Shown in pieces: positions 50,731 to 60,099 of a stretch of 64,000 nt of DNA. The first letter of the stretch is position 1; the number at the start of each line of letters is the position of its first letter. The position numbers and the translations under genes were made by a program. A model generated the notes under the pieces. The model saw nothing but the letters and a program-made list of their open reading frames with translations, ran no database searches and was not told the DNA's origin. Where the stretch lies: contig CAVQZD010000005.1 in assembly GCA_963718375.1 (NCBI GenBank), forward strand, positions 1,240,001-1,304,000, in the 5' to 3' direction. Source of the stretch: RBG-16-64-13 sp963718375. Its GTDB lineage: Bacteria; Actinomycetota; Thermoleophilia; RBG-16-64-13.

Positions 50731-52389
50731 GTGTCCGCCGAGACGGCCGATAGCGAGGCCGTGACCTCCACCAGCTCCCACCGTAGAGTCGTGCTGGCCA
50801 TGGTGGCCTTGTGCTCCGCGGTCTTCCTTGCCGCGCTCGACCAGTACATGGTCTACACGATCATGCAGCCGCTCATGACCGACCTGGGCCTCGAAGTGCC
50901 GGGCCAGCTCAGTCAGGCGGTATGGATCATCACGGGCTACCTGCTCGGTTACACGGTGGCCATGCCCTTGTTCGGGCGGCTCACTGATGTCAAGGGTCGC
51001 AGATTGATGACGCTGATCGCCCTTGCGCTCTTTCTCGTCGGTAGTGTGCTCTGCGTCTTCATCCGCAGGCTCGACCTCTTCGTCGTGGCACGGGTGATAC
51101 AGGCGGCGGGCGGCGGGGCGTTGGTGCCCATCGCCATGGCCGCGGGCGCGGCGATGTACCCCTTGCGCAAACGGGCGTCTGTACTCGGCGTGGTCTCCGG
51201 CGTAGCGGAGGCCGGGAGTGTGCTCGGCTTGATCTATGGCCCTGCGCTCGCTCTTCTGCCGAGCGCTCTGGGGCTTATCACGAATCCAGAGTATTGGCCC
51301 CTCATCTTCATGGTCAATGTCCCCATCACCGTAGTCATCGCTATCGCCTGCTGGCGGCTACTTCGCGACGACATGGACTACGTGGAACCCCAGACTGACG
51401 AGCACCCGCAGACCCAGCCGCACGACGTCCAAGAGTCCGCAGAAGCCGAGGGCCGGCTGAGGTGGTGGCGTCGTGGGCAGGTGGACTACGTGGGCGCCGG
51501 ACTCATGGCCGTTGCTCTGACCTGCGGCCTCATCGGCTTGGGCACGGGCACTGAGCTGTTGGGCTCCAGCGGTGCTGAGCAAGGCAGCCCTTTCAGTTGG
51601 CCCTGGTTGCTCTCGGCCGCGGTCGCGGTCGTGCTGTTCGTCCTCTTCGAACGCGGCCACCCTCATCCGCTCTTTGAGCTCAAGTTCTTCAAGATACCTG
51701 CCTTCGCCGCGGCGAACGCCGGCTTCTTCCTGGTGGGCATCGCGCTCGCCATAGGCATCGCCGGGCTCTCGATCCTGGGGCAGACCCTGTTCAACCTGTC
51801 TCCTTTCAGAGCCGGAGTCCTGGTAGTGCAGCTCATTCTGCCCATGCCGCTGGGCGCCGTCCTCGGAGGATGGCTGGCGGATCGGATCGGCTGCAAGATA
51901 ACCGGCATCCTGGGTTTCGCTTTGGCCGCGCTCGGTTACTTCCTGGTGAGCCGCTGGCCCGTAGACCCCTCCTTCTGGACCAAGCTTGGCTCCCTGGTGA
52001 TCGCCGGACTAGGTCTGGGGTTCGTACTGGGTCCGATAGGCACCAGCGCCACTACACCCATCGGCCAAGACTCCATGACTACCGGCGCCGCCTTGGTCAC
52101 TGTCTCCCGCATGATCGGGATGGCGCTTGGTCTCTCAGCCATCAGTTCTTGGGGAGTCCGGCGTGTGAGCGCCCTGGCTGAAGTGTCTACGGCGACCATC
52201 ACCCGGACCCCTGACATGAGCGAGATCGCATATCAAAGCCAGCTACAAAACGCGCGCCTTGTCGACGCCACCTACCACACGTTCGAGGAGTTCTTCCTCA
52301 TAGCAGCGGTGGTCGTCGGTCTGGGCGTCATCGCAGCGCTGTTCTTCCACAACCACAGGGAGCCCGGTGGCGCCCGCTTTGCCTTCTAG
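50731..52389 (+). CDS. MFS transporter (DHA2-like; P55/Rv1410c-type partner of LppX-like lipoprotein)
   Basis: 552 residues from a GTG 2 bases after the lipoprotein stop. About 14 membrane segments are expected. MFS motif A is FGRLTDVKGRRLMTL, and the first segment holds FLAALDQYMVYTIMQPLM, as in DHA2 drug exporters. A cytoplasmic loop of ~50 residues (about 210-260) is rich in Glu/Gln. The tight pairing with an LprG-like lipoprotein matches the mycobacterial lprG-Rv1410c operon, which exports triacylglycerides and lipids and also confers drug tolerance, so a lipid-export role is more likely than multidrug export alone (inference). Confidence 0.88.
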   Translation: MSAETADSEAVTSTSSHRRVVLAMVALCSAVFLAALDQYMVYTIMQPLMTDLGLEVPGQLSQAVWIITGYLLGYTVAMPLFGRLTDVKGRRLMTLIALALFLVGSVLCVFIRRLDLFVVARVIQAAGGGALVPIAMAAGAAMYPLRKRASVLGVVSGVAEAGSVLGLIYGPALALLPSALGLITNPEYWPLIFMVNVPITVVIAIACWRLLRDDMDYVEPQTDEHPQTQPHDVQESAEAEGRLRWWRRGQVDYVGAGLMAVALTCGLIGLGTGTELLGSSGAEQGSPFSWPWLLSAAVAVVLFVLFERGHPHPLFELKFFKIPAFAAANAGFFLVGIALAIGIAGLSILGQTLFNLSPFRAGVLVVQLILPMPLGAVLGGWLADRIGCKITGILGFALAALGYFLVSRWPVDPSFWTKLGSLVIAGLGLGFVLGPIGTSATTPIGQDSMTTGAALVTVSRMIGMALGLSAISSWGVRRVSALAEVSTATITRTPDMSEIAYQSQLQNARLVDATYHTFEEFFLIAAVVVGLGVIAALFFHNHREPGGARFAF

Positions 52390-52407
52390 CGCGACGAGTT
52401 CGGAGGG

Positions 52408-53496
52408 ATGATGGGGGACCAACTAGATCTTGGCGATACTCTCGACCCAGGCGTGGGTGACGCCCCAGCGGCCTCCGCGCGACGGAGCAGCGACTCACAG
52501 CGGAGTGGGGTGGCCGGCCTCAAGGCAGGCACTACGGTGGAATCGGTCTACCTGCTCTCGAGCAAGGAGGCCCGCACCACCAAGGCCGGCAAACCGTACT
52601 TCAAACTGAAGCTCAGCGATCGGACGGGCAACGTGGATTGCATGGTGTGGGAGGCCGCTGCCATGGACGATGCCGCCAAGACCGGGGACCTCGTGGTGGT
52701 CACGGCAAGAGTGTCGGAGTACCAGGGCAGGCCGCAACTGGAAGCGACTGTGGTGCGCGCGGCGCCCCCGGGCTCTGCCGACCCTCGCGACTTCTTACCC
52801 TCCACCTACCGGGACATCGAGGAGCTGAAGGGCTTTCTGCGCTTCCATATCGACTCCGTGAGCGACCGCGACTATTCCGCGCTTCTGCGCACCATCTTCG
52901 GAGACGAATCGTTCTTCGAGATCTTCTGCACGGCCCCGGCGGCCAAGGTCTACCACCATGCCTACTTGGGGGGCCTTGTCGAGCACACGGTGGCCGTCGC
53001 TGAGATGTGTGACTTCGTAGGCCAGCAGTACGGACGCATCGACCGAGACCTGCTGATGACCGCTGCGCTCTTGCACGACGTGGGCAAGACCCGGGAGCTG
53101 TCGTTCGAGACCAACATCGATTTCACAGACGCCGGACGCTTCTTGGGCCATGTCATCCAAGGGGTGACCTTGATCACCGAGAAGACTGCCAAGCTACCCG
53201 CCTTCCCCGAGCCCAAACTGCAGCTACTGCTGCATTGCGTGGTCAGCCATCACGGCGAGTTGGAATGGGGCTCACCCAAGCGTCCCAAGACGATCGAGGC
53301 GCTGATACTTCATCACGTGGACAATCTGGACGCCAAGGTGAAAGGCTTCCTGGAGATCGTCGAAGGATCTAGGGAAGCAGCCTGGACCGACCTGCGCAAT
53401 CTCTTCCGCCGGCCGCTGCACGTGCCTCGCGCGACCCACCAGGAGGCCGACTTCTTGCCGCCGGGCGAAGACAGTCCCGGCGGAAGCCTACCGTAG
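52408..53496 (+). CDS. 3'-5' exoribonuclease YhaM-like (OB fold plus HD domain)
   Basis: 362 residues. An OB-fold nucleic-acid-binding domain occupies ~40-120 (FKLKLSDRTGNVDCMVWEAA). The HD phosphohydrolase domain spans ~165-330, with HHAYLGGLVEHTVAVAE and the signature MTAALLHDVGKTREL, later HCVVSHHGELEWG and LHHVDNLDAK. This is the domain order of YhaM, a 3'-5' exonuclease of Bacillus. The last ~30 residues are Pro/Gly-rich. The gene starts 18 bases after the MFS stop, so it is probably in the same transcript. Confidence 0.86.
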   Translation: MMGDQLDLGDTLDPGVGDAPAASARRSSDSQRSGVAGLKAGTTVESVYLLSSKEARTTKAGKPYFKLKLSDRTGNVDCMVWEAAAMDDAAKTGDLVVVTARVSEYQGRPQLEATVVRAAPPGSADPRDFLPSTYRDIEELKGFLRFHIDSVSDRDYSALLRTIFGDESFFEIFCTAPAAKVYHHAYLGGLVEHTVAVAEMCDFVGQQYGRIDRDLLMTAALLHDVGKTRELSFETNIDFTDAGRFLGHVIQGVTLITEKTAKLPAFPEPKLQLLLHCVVSHHGELEWGSPKRPKTIEALILHHVDNLDAKVKGFLEIVEGSREAAWTDLRNLFRRPLHVPRATHQEADFLPPGEDSPGGSLP

Positions 53497-53498
53497 GA

Positions 53499-54947
53499 CT
53501 ACTCTTCTTCCTCGCGTAGGCTGGTCTCGATAGTCTCGTCGACCTCGTCATCGACTCTCGCCACTTGGCCCCCATCTGCCTTGGCGCCATCGAGCTCGCG
53601 ACCCAGCAGCGCGGACTCTCCGCTCATCATCGCGTCGAAGGCCTTGGCCTTCAATCTGCTCCGCGTACTCTCTATGCGACTCTTCATCGAATCGTAGTCG
53701 ACAGGTTCTTCCGGTTCTAGAGCCGCTTCGGCGGTGGCATCAGCGTCGGAGACGGTGGTCTCGAGGTCTAGCGGAACGTCAACTGGTACCTGCTCCTCGA
53801 CCACAGGTTGGGCCAAGGGCATCTCCATGACCGGCGGTCCAGGGGTGACCGTCTCCATGACCGGCGGTCCAGGGGTGACCGTATCCATGACCAGTGGCTC
53901 GGGCGTGAGCGGCTGCTCTTCGACAACAGGTAGGGATACGGGCGTCTCCATGACCGGTGGCCCAGGAGTGACTGTCTCCATGACCGGTGTCCCGGCGACC
54001 AAGGGCGGCTCCGGCGCCTGGGGCTCCGACACCGCGGGCATCGCCTGTTCGACCGGCTCCGCGCTCACCGACTCGACTGCCAAGGTTTCGACCTCGACTG
54101 TCTCCATCGTGGGGCTTTCTATGATCGCCGGCTCGACCTCCATCTGCTCCACCGTCTCGGCCACGGGCACGATGGGCGCCATTGTCCAATCTCCCTCTGG
54201 CGCGATGCCGAAGGGAGATGATTCGAACGGTTGTTCCAGTTCATGGCGTATGCGCCGCCGGGTCTCTTCGATGCGCGACTTGAGGTCATCGACGCGTGAG
54301 CTGTCTTCGGCGAATGGCACCTCGACCAGCGGGATGCTACCTGCCACCGTAGCGGCCTGAGCCAGTGCTTCAGTGCCCGCGGTCCCGGGCCCCATGGCCT
54401 GAGGCGGCCGTTCCTCGATCACTCCCACATCGGCTGGTCCCATCTCTGGCATCGAGACTTCGGCCATCGGCGCCTGCACGACCGGGGCTTCCGCTGCGGG
54501 GATCACGGCCACCTCTTCGACCAGAGGGACCTCCATGACCTCGTCGAGCAGCACCGACTCGATCGTAGCCTCACCGGAGGGCGCCTCGGTCTCTATGGTC
54601 GCGTCTTCGATGGCCGCCGGTGCAGATGGGGTCCACCCAGAGCCGGGCAGCGGCTCCTCGAGGAAGTTTCGAGTCAGGATGATCTCGGGCTCAGCCGGAG
54701 TGAACGCCGGGGGTGCCGGGGTCGCCGGCGCGAGCACCGGGGGTGCCGCCGCAGCCGGCGCGAGCGCGTCGAACAAGGGCTCAGACACCGGCGCGCTCCA
54801 TGTGGGAACGGTGGCCTCTGCCGAGGGTGCTGACGGCGGGGTCTGCTGTTCGGCCTCTTGGGTCTTCTCCAGATTCTTCTGTGAAAGGAGATAGCCCAGA
54901 GCCGCGCCCAAAGCGCCTCCCAGGAGGAATCTTCCACTGCTATCCAT
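53499..54947 (-). CDS. Repeat-rich, membrane-tethered hypothetical protein
   Basis: 482 residues from ATG 54947, with GAAGGG 8 bases upstream; a longer in-frame ATG is at 54995. A short membrane segment near the N-terminus (GRFLLGGALGAALGYLL) is followed by a long low-complexity region rich in Pro/Glu/Val/Ala. Repeated TPGPPVMET units lie at ~340-385. Two copies of a short charged helix appear, VDDLKSRIEETRRRIRHE (~240) and DSMKSRIESTRSRLKAK (~425). The N-terminal Gly-rich segment could be a signal-anchor or an ElaB/YqjD-like membrane motif. No function is recognised. Confidence 0.6.
   Translation of the reverse strand: MDSSGRFLLGGALGAALGYLLSQKNLEKTQEAEQQTPPSAPSAEATVPTWSAPVSEPLFDALAPAAAAPPVLAPATPAPPAFTPAEPEIILTRNFLEEPLPGSGWTPSAPAAIEDATIETEAPSGEATIESVLLDEVMEVPLVEEVAVIPAAEAPVVQAPMAEVSMPEMGPADVGVIEERPPQAMGPGTAGTEALAQAATVAGSIPLVEVPFAEDSSRVDDLKSRIEETRRRIRHELEQPFESSPFGIAPEGDWTMAPIVPVAETVEQMEVEPAIIESPTMETVEVETLAVESVSAEPVEQAMPAVSEPQAPEPPLVAGTPVMETVTPGPPVMETPVSLPVVEEQPLTPEPLVMDTVTPGPPVMETVTPGPPVMEMPLAQPVVEEQVPVDVPLDLETTVSDADATAEAALEPEEPVDYDSMKSRIESTRSRLKAKAFDAMMSGESALLGRELDGAKADGGQVARVDDEVDETIETSLREEEE
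53821..54000 (-). repeat. 30-bp tandem repeats encoding VTPGPPVMET units
   Basis: Two almost identical 30-base units (53821-53850 and 53851-53880) are followed by a diverged copy (53881-53910) and two more degraded copies at ~53945-54000. They encode ten-residue Pro/Met/Glu/Thr units in the repeat-rich membrane protein. The spacing and coding frame rule out a CRISPR array. Confidence 0.75.
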
Positions 54948-55012
54948 TGAGATACCCTTCCTTAGCCCCGCGTCACCGCAGCTGGTGCCACCCAAGCAGT
55001 CTCATTCTACCT

Positions 55013-56356
55013 TCATTGCCCTGCTTCCTGCCTGAGGGCCCGCATATGATCCAGGAACCGGGTGAGAGCACTCTCCTCTCCTTGCTCGGTAGGATGGTAG
55101 AACTCCCGGTCCCAGAGCGCTTCCGGCAGGTACTTCTGGGAGACATAGCCCCCAGAGTCGTGAGGATACTCGTAGCCGACACCATGCCCAAGGTCCTTCG
55201 CTCCCCGATAGCCCGTGCTGCGGAGGAATACAGGCGGTGCGAGAGCGCCGTTCTCGCGTATCTCGGCCGCCGCCGCCTCAAGACCCACGTAGGAGGCGTT
55301 CGACTTCGGAGCGCAGGCCAAGTAGGTGACGCCGTGGGCCAGATTGATGCGGCACTCCGGGAGCCCCACGAACTCGACCGCCCTGGACACAGCGACCGCC
55401 ACCTCCAGGGCTCGCGGATCGGCATTGCCCACATCCTCTGAAGCGAATATCACCATACGTCTCGCGATGAACTTGGGGTCTTCGCCCCCGGTGAGCATCA
55501 CGGCCAGGTAGTAGAGGGCAGCGTCCGGATCGGAGCCCCGCATGCTCTTGATAAAGGCCGAGATGACATCGTAATGTGCATCGGCATCTTTGTCGTACAG
55601 CACCAGTTTGCGCTGCGCGGCCTCCTCCACGACCTCCGCCGGCAGGGTCTTCAGACCCTTGGCTCGGGCAAGTACAAGCGCCCGCTCCAGGATCGTGTAC
55701 GCGCGGCGTGCGTCACCCAAAGCTCCGTCGGCTATCAGATCCAAGGCCTCGTCTTCGACCACCACCTCCTGGGTTTGAGCCCCGGCGGTCGTGCCTTCGG
55801 GCACGAGCGCTCGGTCCAAGAGAATCCGGATATCCGCGCTGGGCAGCGGCAGGAACTGATAGAGCTCGCAGCGCGAGATCAACGCTGGTATCACCTCGAA
55901 GTACGGGTTCTCGGTCGAGGCGCCGATGAGCGTCACCACTCCGTCTTCGACCGCGTGCAGCAGTGCGTCTTGCTGAGCTTTCGAGAAGCGATGGATCTCG
56001 TCGATGAAGAGTACGGTGCGTCGCCCCGTCTGTGCTCGGCGGTCACGACCGGCATCGATGACCTTGCGCACCTCGGCCACGCCAGAGCTGACGGCAGAGA
56101 GCTCCTCGTAAGCCATCCCCGTCTCAGCGGCGACGAGCCGAGCGATGGTGGTCTTGCCCGTGCCCGGGGGGCCGAAGAAGACCATGGAGCCGACGGTGCC
56201 CGTCTCTATGGCCACTCGCAGAGAGGCCCCCGGCCCGATCAGTTGAGCCTGACCTACGACATCGTCCAGCCGCTGCGGGCGCATGCGCGCCGCCAGCGGC
56301 CCCTTTGCCGCAAGGTCGGCCTTGAGAACGTCTCCGAACAGGTCCTCTACATCCAT
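55013..56356 (-). CDS. rarA: Replication-associated recombination protein A (RarA/MgsA)
   Basis: 447 residues. AAA+ ATPase: Walker A VFFGPPGTGKTTIARLV (~60-76), Walker B RTVLFIDEIHRFSKAQQDAL (~113-132), sensor 1 LIGASTENPYFEV, then the helical C-terminal MgsA domain (KSMRGSDPDAALYYLAVML; SNASYVGLEAAAAEIRENG). RarA acts at blocked replication forks. It lies 34 bases upstream of the end of accA on the same strand but ahead of it in another transcript, and its start at 56356 follows the accA stop (56391), so it may be read through from the fab operon. Confidence 0.93.
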   Translation of the reverse strand: MDVEDLFGDVLKADLAAKGPLAARMRPQRLDDVVGQAQLIGPGASLRVAIETGTVGSMVFFGPPGTGKTTIARLVAAETGMAYEELSAVSSGVAEVRKVIDAGRDRRAQTGRRTVLFIDEIHRFSKAQQDALLHAVEDGVVTLIGASTENPYFEVIPALISRCELYQFLPLPSADIRILLDRALVPEGTTAGAQTQEVVVEDEALDLIADGALGDARRAYTILERALVLARAKGLKTLPAEVVEEAAQRKLVLYDKDADAHYDVISAFIKSMRGSDPDAALYYLAVMLTGGEDPKFIARRMVIFASEDVGNADPRALEVAVAVSRAVEFVGLPECRINLAHGVTYLACAPKSNASYVGLEAAAAEIRENGALAPPVFLRSTGYRGAKDLGHGVGYEYPHDSGGYVSQKYLPEALWDREFYHPTEQGEESALTRFLDHMRALRQEAGQ

Positions 56357-56390
56357 GCCCGGATTCTAGCGCGAGTCGCGCCTGGCGTGC

Positions 56391-57230
56391 CTAGGACTTG
56401 GCGATGGTGAAGGCTCCCATACCCAAATACTTCTCGCGTCGCTGCTGCATGAGAGTGTCACGGTCCAGGGCGGTGAGGTCGCGCAACGCCAGTTGTACCT
56501 CGTGCATGACTCTCTTGACCGTCACCCGCGCGTCGACGTGAGCGCCGCCTTCGGGTTCCGGCACGACGACGTCCACGAGACCCAACTGCGACAGGTCAGC
56601 AGCCGTGAGACGGAGGGACGCCGCAGCCCGAGGTCCTTCCACCGAGTCGCGCCACACGATAGTGGCGCAGGCCTCAGGTGAGATGACCGAGTACCATGAG
56701 TTCTCGAGCATCAGGACCCGGTCGGCGACAGCCAGAGCCAACGCCCCACCAGAACCGCCCTCACCGATGACGACGGTCACCGAGGGTACCTTGAGATTGG
56801 CAAAGACCTCTATGCTGCGTGCGATGGCGCCGGCCTGGCCGCCCTCTTCGGCGTCCTTGCCCGGGTACGCCCCGGGAGTGTCCACGAGCGTCACCACGGG
56901 GATGTCGAACTTCTCGGCCAGCTTGGCCAAGCGCATCGCCTTGCGGTAGCCCTCAGGTCGGCTCATGCCGAAGCTGCGCTCTTGCCGCTCGGCCAGGGTG
57001 CGTCCCTTTTGGTGCCCGATGAGCACGATGCGCTGCTTGCCCAAGTTGCCGAGGCCGGCCACGATGGCCTTGTCGTCCCCGTGCAGGCGATCGCCGCTCA
57101 GTTCCAGCCAATCCGAGACGGCCTCGCCGATGTAGTCCAGCGTCTGCGGCCGTTCGGGATGCCGCGCGATCTGAACGGTCTGCCATGCGGCTTCTGAATA
57201 CCCTTTCTCGCCCATGTCCTTGTCACTCAC
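56391..57230 (-). CDS. accA: Acetyl-CoA carboxylase carboxyltransferase alpha subunit
   Basis: 279 residues from GTG 57230, which overlaps the accD stop by 8 bases and has GGGAGGG 7 bases upstream; the longer in-frame start at 57269 lies deep inside accD. Signatures: GDDKAIVAGLGNLGKQRIVL, GMSRPEGYRKAMRLAKLAEK, TLVDTPGAYPGKDAEEGGQA and EGGSGGALALAVADRVLMLE. With AccD it transfers carboxyl from carboxybiotin to acetyl-CoA to make malonyl-CoA. AccB and AccC are not in the window. It is shorter than E. coli AccA (319) because the N-terminal helical extension is reduced. Confidence 0.93.
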   Translation of the reverse strand: MSDKDMGEKGYSEAAWQTVQIARHPERPQTLDYIGEAVSDWLELSGDRLHGDDKAIVAGLGNLGKQRIVLIGHQKGRTLAERQERSFGMSRPEGYRKAMRLAKLAEKFDIPVVTLVDTPGAYPGKDAEEGGQAGAIARSIEVFANLKVPSVTVVIGEGGSGGALALAVADRVLMLENSWYSVISPEACATIVWRDSVEGPRAAASLRLTAADLSQLGLVDVVVPEPEGGAHVDARVTVKRVMHEVQLALRDLTALDRDTLMQQRREKYLGMGAFTIAKS

Positions 57231-58071
57231 CGTCAGGCCCTCCCAACAGAAGCCGTAGACAGTGGGCAAGCTTATCCTTTAGATCACGCCTGTCCACCAC
57301 CATGTCCACCTGGCCGTGCCCCAGCTGAGACTCGGAGGTCCCGAAGTCGGGCGGCAGTTTCTCGTGCGTGGTCTGTTCGATCACGCGTGGACCGGCGAAG
57401 CTCATGACTGCACCGGGCTCCGCAAGGATGACGTCAGCCACGGTGGCCCAGCTCGCGAACACGCCCCCGGTGGTGGGATGGGTGAGGATAGTGATATACG
57501 GCAGCTGAGCCTCGTTCACCAGCTGGACGGCAAAGATGGTCTTGGCCATCTGCATGAGTGAGAAGAGGCCTTCTTGCATGCGCGCGCCGCCGGAGGAAGC
57601 CACTACGACCAAAGCCCGGCGTTGCTCCACAGCTTCCTTAGCCAGACGGTAGAAACGCTCCCCAACAACAGAGCCCATCGACCCGCCCTGGAAGCTGAAG
57701 TCCAGTATGCCCAGCGCAGTCGGGTGGCCGGAGACGGTGCAGGTGGCCGCAAGGAAGGCCTCTGTGAGACCGGTCTTGCCCTGAGCCTCGGTCATGCGGT
57801 CAGGATATGGCTTGAGATCGACGAATCCCAGCGGGTCCGCAGCGCGTACCTCTTCGCCCACGAACGTCACGCTGCCCTCGTCCGCCAACTGCGCGATGCG
57901 CTCGGGAGCGGGGAGGGGGAAGTGATGCGAGCAGTGAGGGCAGATCCGCAGGAGGCGCTTGAGCTCAGCCTTGTCGACGGGACCGCCGCACTTCTTGCAG
58001 GTCTCACCCTGCACCTGCGGCGGCGGAGGCGCCTGCCGAGGTACTGCCTGTATGGTCACATACTTAGCCAT
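57223..58071 (-). CDS. accD: Acetyl-CoA carboxylase carboxyltransferase beta subunit
   Basis: 282 residues. The N-terminal zinc finger is CKKCGG ... CPHCSHHF (~25-50). The carboxyltransferase domain has DFSFQGGSMGSVVGERF, ASSGGARMQEGLFSLMQMAK and THPTTGGVFASWATVADVIL. It forms the alpha2beta2 transferase with AccA, whose gene overlaps its stop by 8 bases. Its start overlaps the fabF stop by 8 bases. Confidence 0.94.
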   Translation of the reverse strand: MAKYVTIQAVPRQAPPPPQVQGETCKKCGGPVDKAELKRLLRICPHCSHHFPLPAPERIAQLADEGSVTFVGEEVRAADPLGFVDLKPYPDRMTEAQGKTGLTEAFLAATCTVSGHPTALGILDFSFQGGSMGSVVGERFYRLAKEAVEQRRALVVVASSGGARMQEGLFSLMQMAKTIFAVQLVNEAQLPYITILTHPTTGGVFASWATVADVILAEPGAVMSFAGPRVIEQTTHEKLPPDFGTSESQLGHGQVDMVVDRRDLKDKLAHCLRLLLGGPDGE

Positions 58072-59326
58072 GCCACCTACGGAATGCTACGGTCGCGTTG
58101 TGCCCGCCGAAACCGAAGCTGTTCGAGACCGCCACGTTGACCTCGGCGTCTCTCGCGATGTTGGGGACATAGTCTAGATCACATAGCGGGTCAGGGTCAT
58201 CGAGGTTGATGGTCGGAGCCACCTTGCCGATCTCCATGGTGAGCACGGTGGCCGCCGCCTCCAAGCCGCCGGCAGCGCCCAGACAGTGACCGAACATGCT
58301 CTTGTTCGAGCTGATCATCACTTTCTTGGCGTGCTCGCCCAGCGCGAACTTGATGGCCTTGGTCTCCATGATGTCGCCCAGCGGGGTCGAAGTACCGTGC
58401 GCGTTGATGTAGTCCACCTCGCTGGGGTCGATGTCGCCGTCCTTCAGGGCCTTCTTGATCGCCAGCCCCGCGGGCTCGCCTGTCTCATCAGGCTCGGTGA
58501 GATGGAAGGCGTCACCGGTCATGCCGTAGCCGACCAACTCGGCGTAGATATGGGCGCCGCGCTTTTGAGCGTGCTCCAGTTCTTCCAGCACAAGGATGCC
58601 ACTGCCCTCGCCCATGACGAAGCCATCTCGTCCGGCGTCGAAGGGGCGGCTGGCCTTCTCGGGCGCGTCGTTGCGTGTGGATAACGCCCGGAGAGCGGCA
58701 AACGCGGATATGCCCACTTCGTTCACAGACGCTTCGGCGCCGCCCGCCAACATGGCGACAGCGTCTCCCCTCCTGATTATGTTGAAGGCATCTCCAAGCG
58801 CATTCGTGGCCGCGGCGCAGGCAGTACAGGTGGCGGCGACGGGACCCTTGAGCCCCAAGGTTATCGAAGTCAAGGCAGAGGCCATATTGACGATTATCAT
58901 GGGTATGAAGAAGGGGCTCACGCGCTCGGGCCCCTTTGCGTGCAAGACGCTGATCTGCTCAAAGAAGGTGTCCAAGCCGCCTGCGCCGGAGCCGATCACG
59001 GTCCCGATAGCGTAAGGATCCTCGTCGACCCGGTAGCCGGAGTCCTCTAAGGCCATGGTCGACGCCGCCACCCCGTATTGAGTGAAGCGGTCCATTCGCC
59101 TGACCATCTTCTTGTCGATGTAGTCGAGTGGATCGAAGTCACGCACCTCGGCAGCGAATTTCACCGCGTAGTCGGTAGTGTCAAAGCGCTCGATCGGGCG
59201 CATCCCCGACTTGCCGGCCAGAATCGCCTCCAAGAAAGCCTGCTTGCCCAAACCGAGTGCGGACACCACGCCGATGCCGGTGACTACGACTCGCTTGTAT
59301 TCCACTGTCCTTGTAGTAGCGGTCAT
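58064..59326 (-). CDS. fabF: Beta-ketoacyl-ACP synthase II (FabF)
   Basis: 420 residues. The thiolase-fold Cys-His-His triad is visible: Cys in TCTACAAATNALGDAF (~165), His in NAHGTSTPLGD (~305), and His in NKSMFGHCLGAAGGLE (~341). The C-terminal SNSFGFGGHNATV is also typical. It elongates acyl-ACP with malonyl-ACP. The gene lies 17 bases after fabG; acpP, which usually stands between them, is absent. Confidence 0.94.
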   Translation of the reverse strand: MTATTRTVEYKRVVVTGIGVVSALGLGKQAFLEAILAGKSGMRPIERFDTTDYAVKFAAEVRDFDPLDYIDKKMVRRMDRFTQYGVAASTMALEDSGYRVDEDPYAIGTVIGSGAGGLDTFFEQISVLHAKGPERVSPFFIPMIIVNMASALTSITLGLKGPVAATCTACAAATNALGDAFNIIRRGDAVAMLAGGAEASVNEVGISAFAALRALSTRNDAPEKASRPFDAGRDGFVMGEGSGILVLEELEHAQKRGAHIYAELVGYGMTGDAFHLTEPDETGEPAGLAIKKALKDGDIDPSEVDYINAHGTSTPLGDIMETKAIKFALGEHAKKVMISSNKSMFGHCLGAAGGLEAAATVLTMEIGKVAPTINLDDPDPLCDLDYVPNIARDAEVNVAVSNSFGFGGHNATVAFRRWHG

Positions 59327-59343
59327 CCTCTGCCTCCCTCTAG

Positions 59344-60099
59344 CTAAATACCCAGACCGCCGTCCACCGCAAGCACAGCCCCCGTGATGAACGAGGCTGA
59401 GTCGCCAGCGAGGAAGGCTACCGCATCTGCCACCCCCTGGGGGCTGCCGATGCGACCCAGAGGGATCTGGGAGACGATGGCATTGCGAGCGGTCTCATCA
59501 AGTGCAGCGGTCATCTCCGTCTCGATATAGCCAGGAGCGACCGCGTTCACGCGGATGTTGCGAGATGCCAGTTCTCTGGCGAGAGTCTTTGTGAGTCCCA
59601 GCAGCCCGGCTTTGGCCGCCGAGTAATTCGCCTGTCCCGGGTTGCCGTGACGCCCGACGACGCTGGAGATGTTGACCATGGAGCCGCGCCGCCTCTTGAG
59701 CATGCCACGCATGACGGCCTTGCTCATGAGAAAGGCACCCTTGAGATTGACGGTCAGCACTGCGTCCCAATCCGCCTCGGTCATGGTGAGCGCGAGCCCG
59801 TCCCGGGTTATTCCGGCGTTGTTGACCAGGATGTCCACAGGACCGAGCGCTTCCTCCACCGCCGAGACCGCCGCCTTGCAGTCCGCCTCCTTGGAGATGT
59901 CGGCCTTCACGAAGACGGCGGGTCTGCCCGTCGCCTGTTCGATCTCACGAGCCGTCTGTTCGCCGGTATCGGCCCAGTCGACGATGGCGATCTTGGCCCC
60001 GTCGGCTGCCAGCCGCTCCGCTATCGCACGGCCGATACCTCGCGCGCCCCCTGTCACCAGGGCTACTTGGTCCATCAATCGGGTCTTGTCTTCAGTCAT
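59344..60099 (-). CDS. fabG: 3-oxoacyl-ACP reductase (FabG)
   Basis: 251 residues of a short-chain dehydrogenase. NADPH site VALVTGGARGIGRAIAERL (~11-29), NNAG motif ILVNNAGITRDGLAL, catalytic Ser in VNISSVVGRHG, and YSAAKAGLLG as the YxxxK motif. The C-terminal AFLAGDSASFITGAVLAVDGG is typical of FabG. The ATG overlaps the fabD stop by 4 bases (ATGA). It reduces 3-oxoacyl-ACP in elongation. Confidence 0.94.
   Translation of the reverse strand: MTEDKTRLMDQVALVTGGARGIGRAIAERLAADGAKIAIVDWADTGEQTAREIEQATGRPAVFVKADISKEADCKAAVSAVEEALGPVDILVNNAGITRDGLALTMTEADWDAVLTVNLKGAFLMSKAVMRGMLKRRRGSMVNISSVVGRHGNPGQANYSAAKAGLLGLTKTLARELASRNIRVNAVAPGYIETEMTAALDETARNAIVSQIPLGRIGSPQGVADAVAFLAGDSASFITGAVLAVDGGLGI

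Noticed and set aside
53821..54000. Direct repeats that could suggest CRISPR
   Set aside because: The repeats are contiguous, in frame and encode a Pro-rich peptide; there are no spacers or cas genes.
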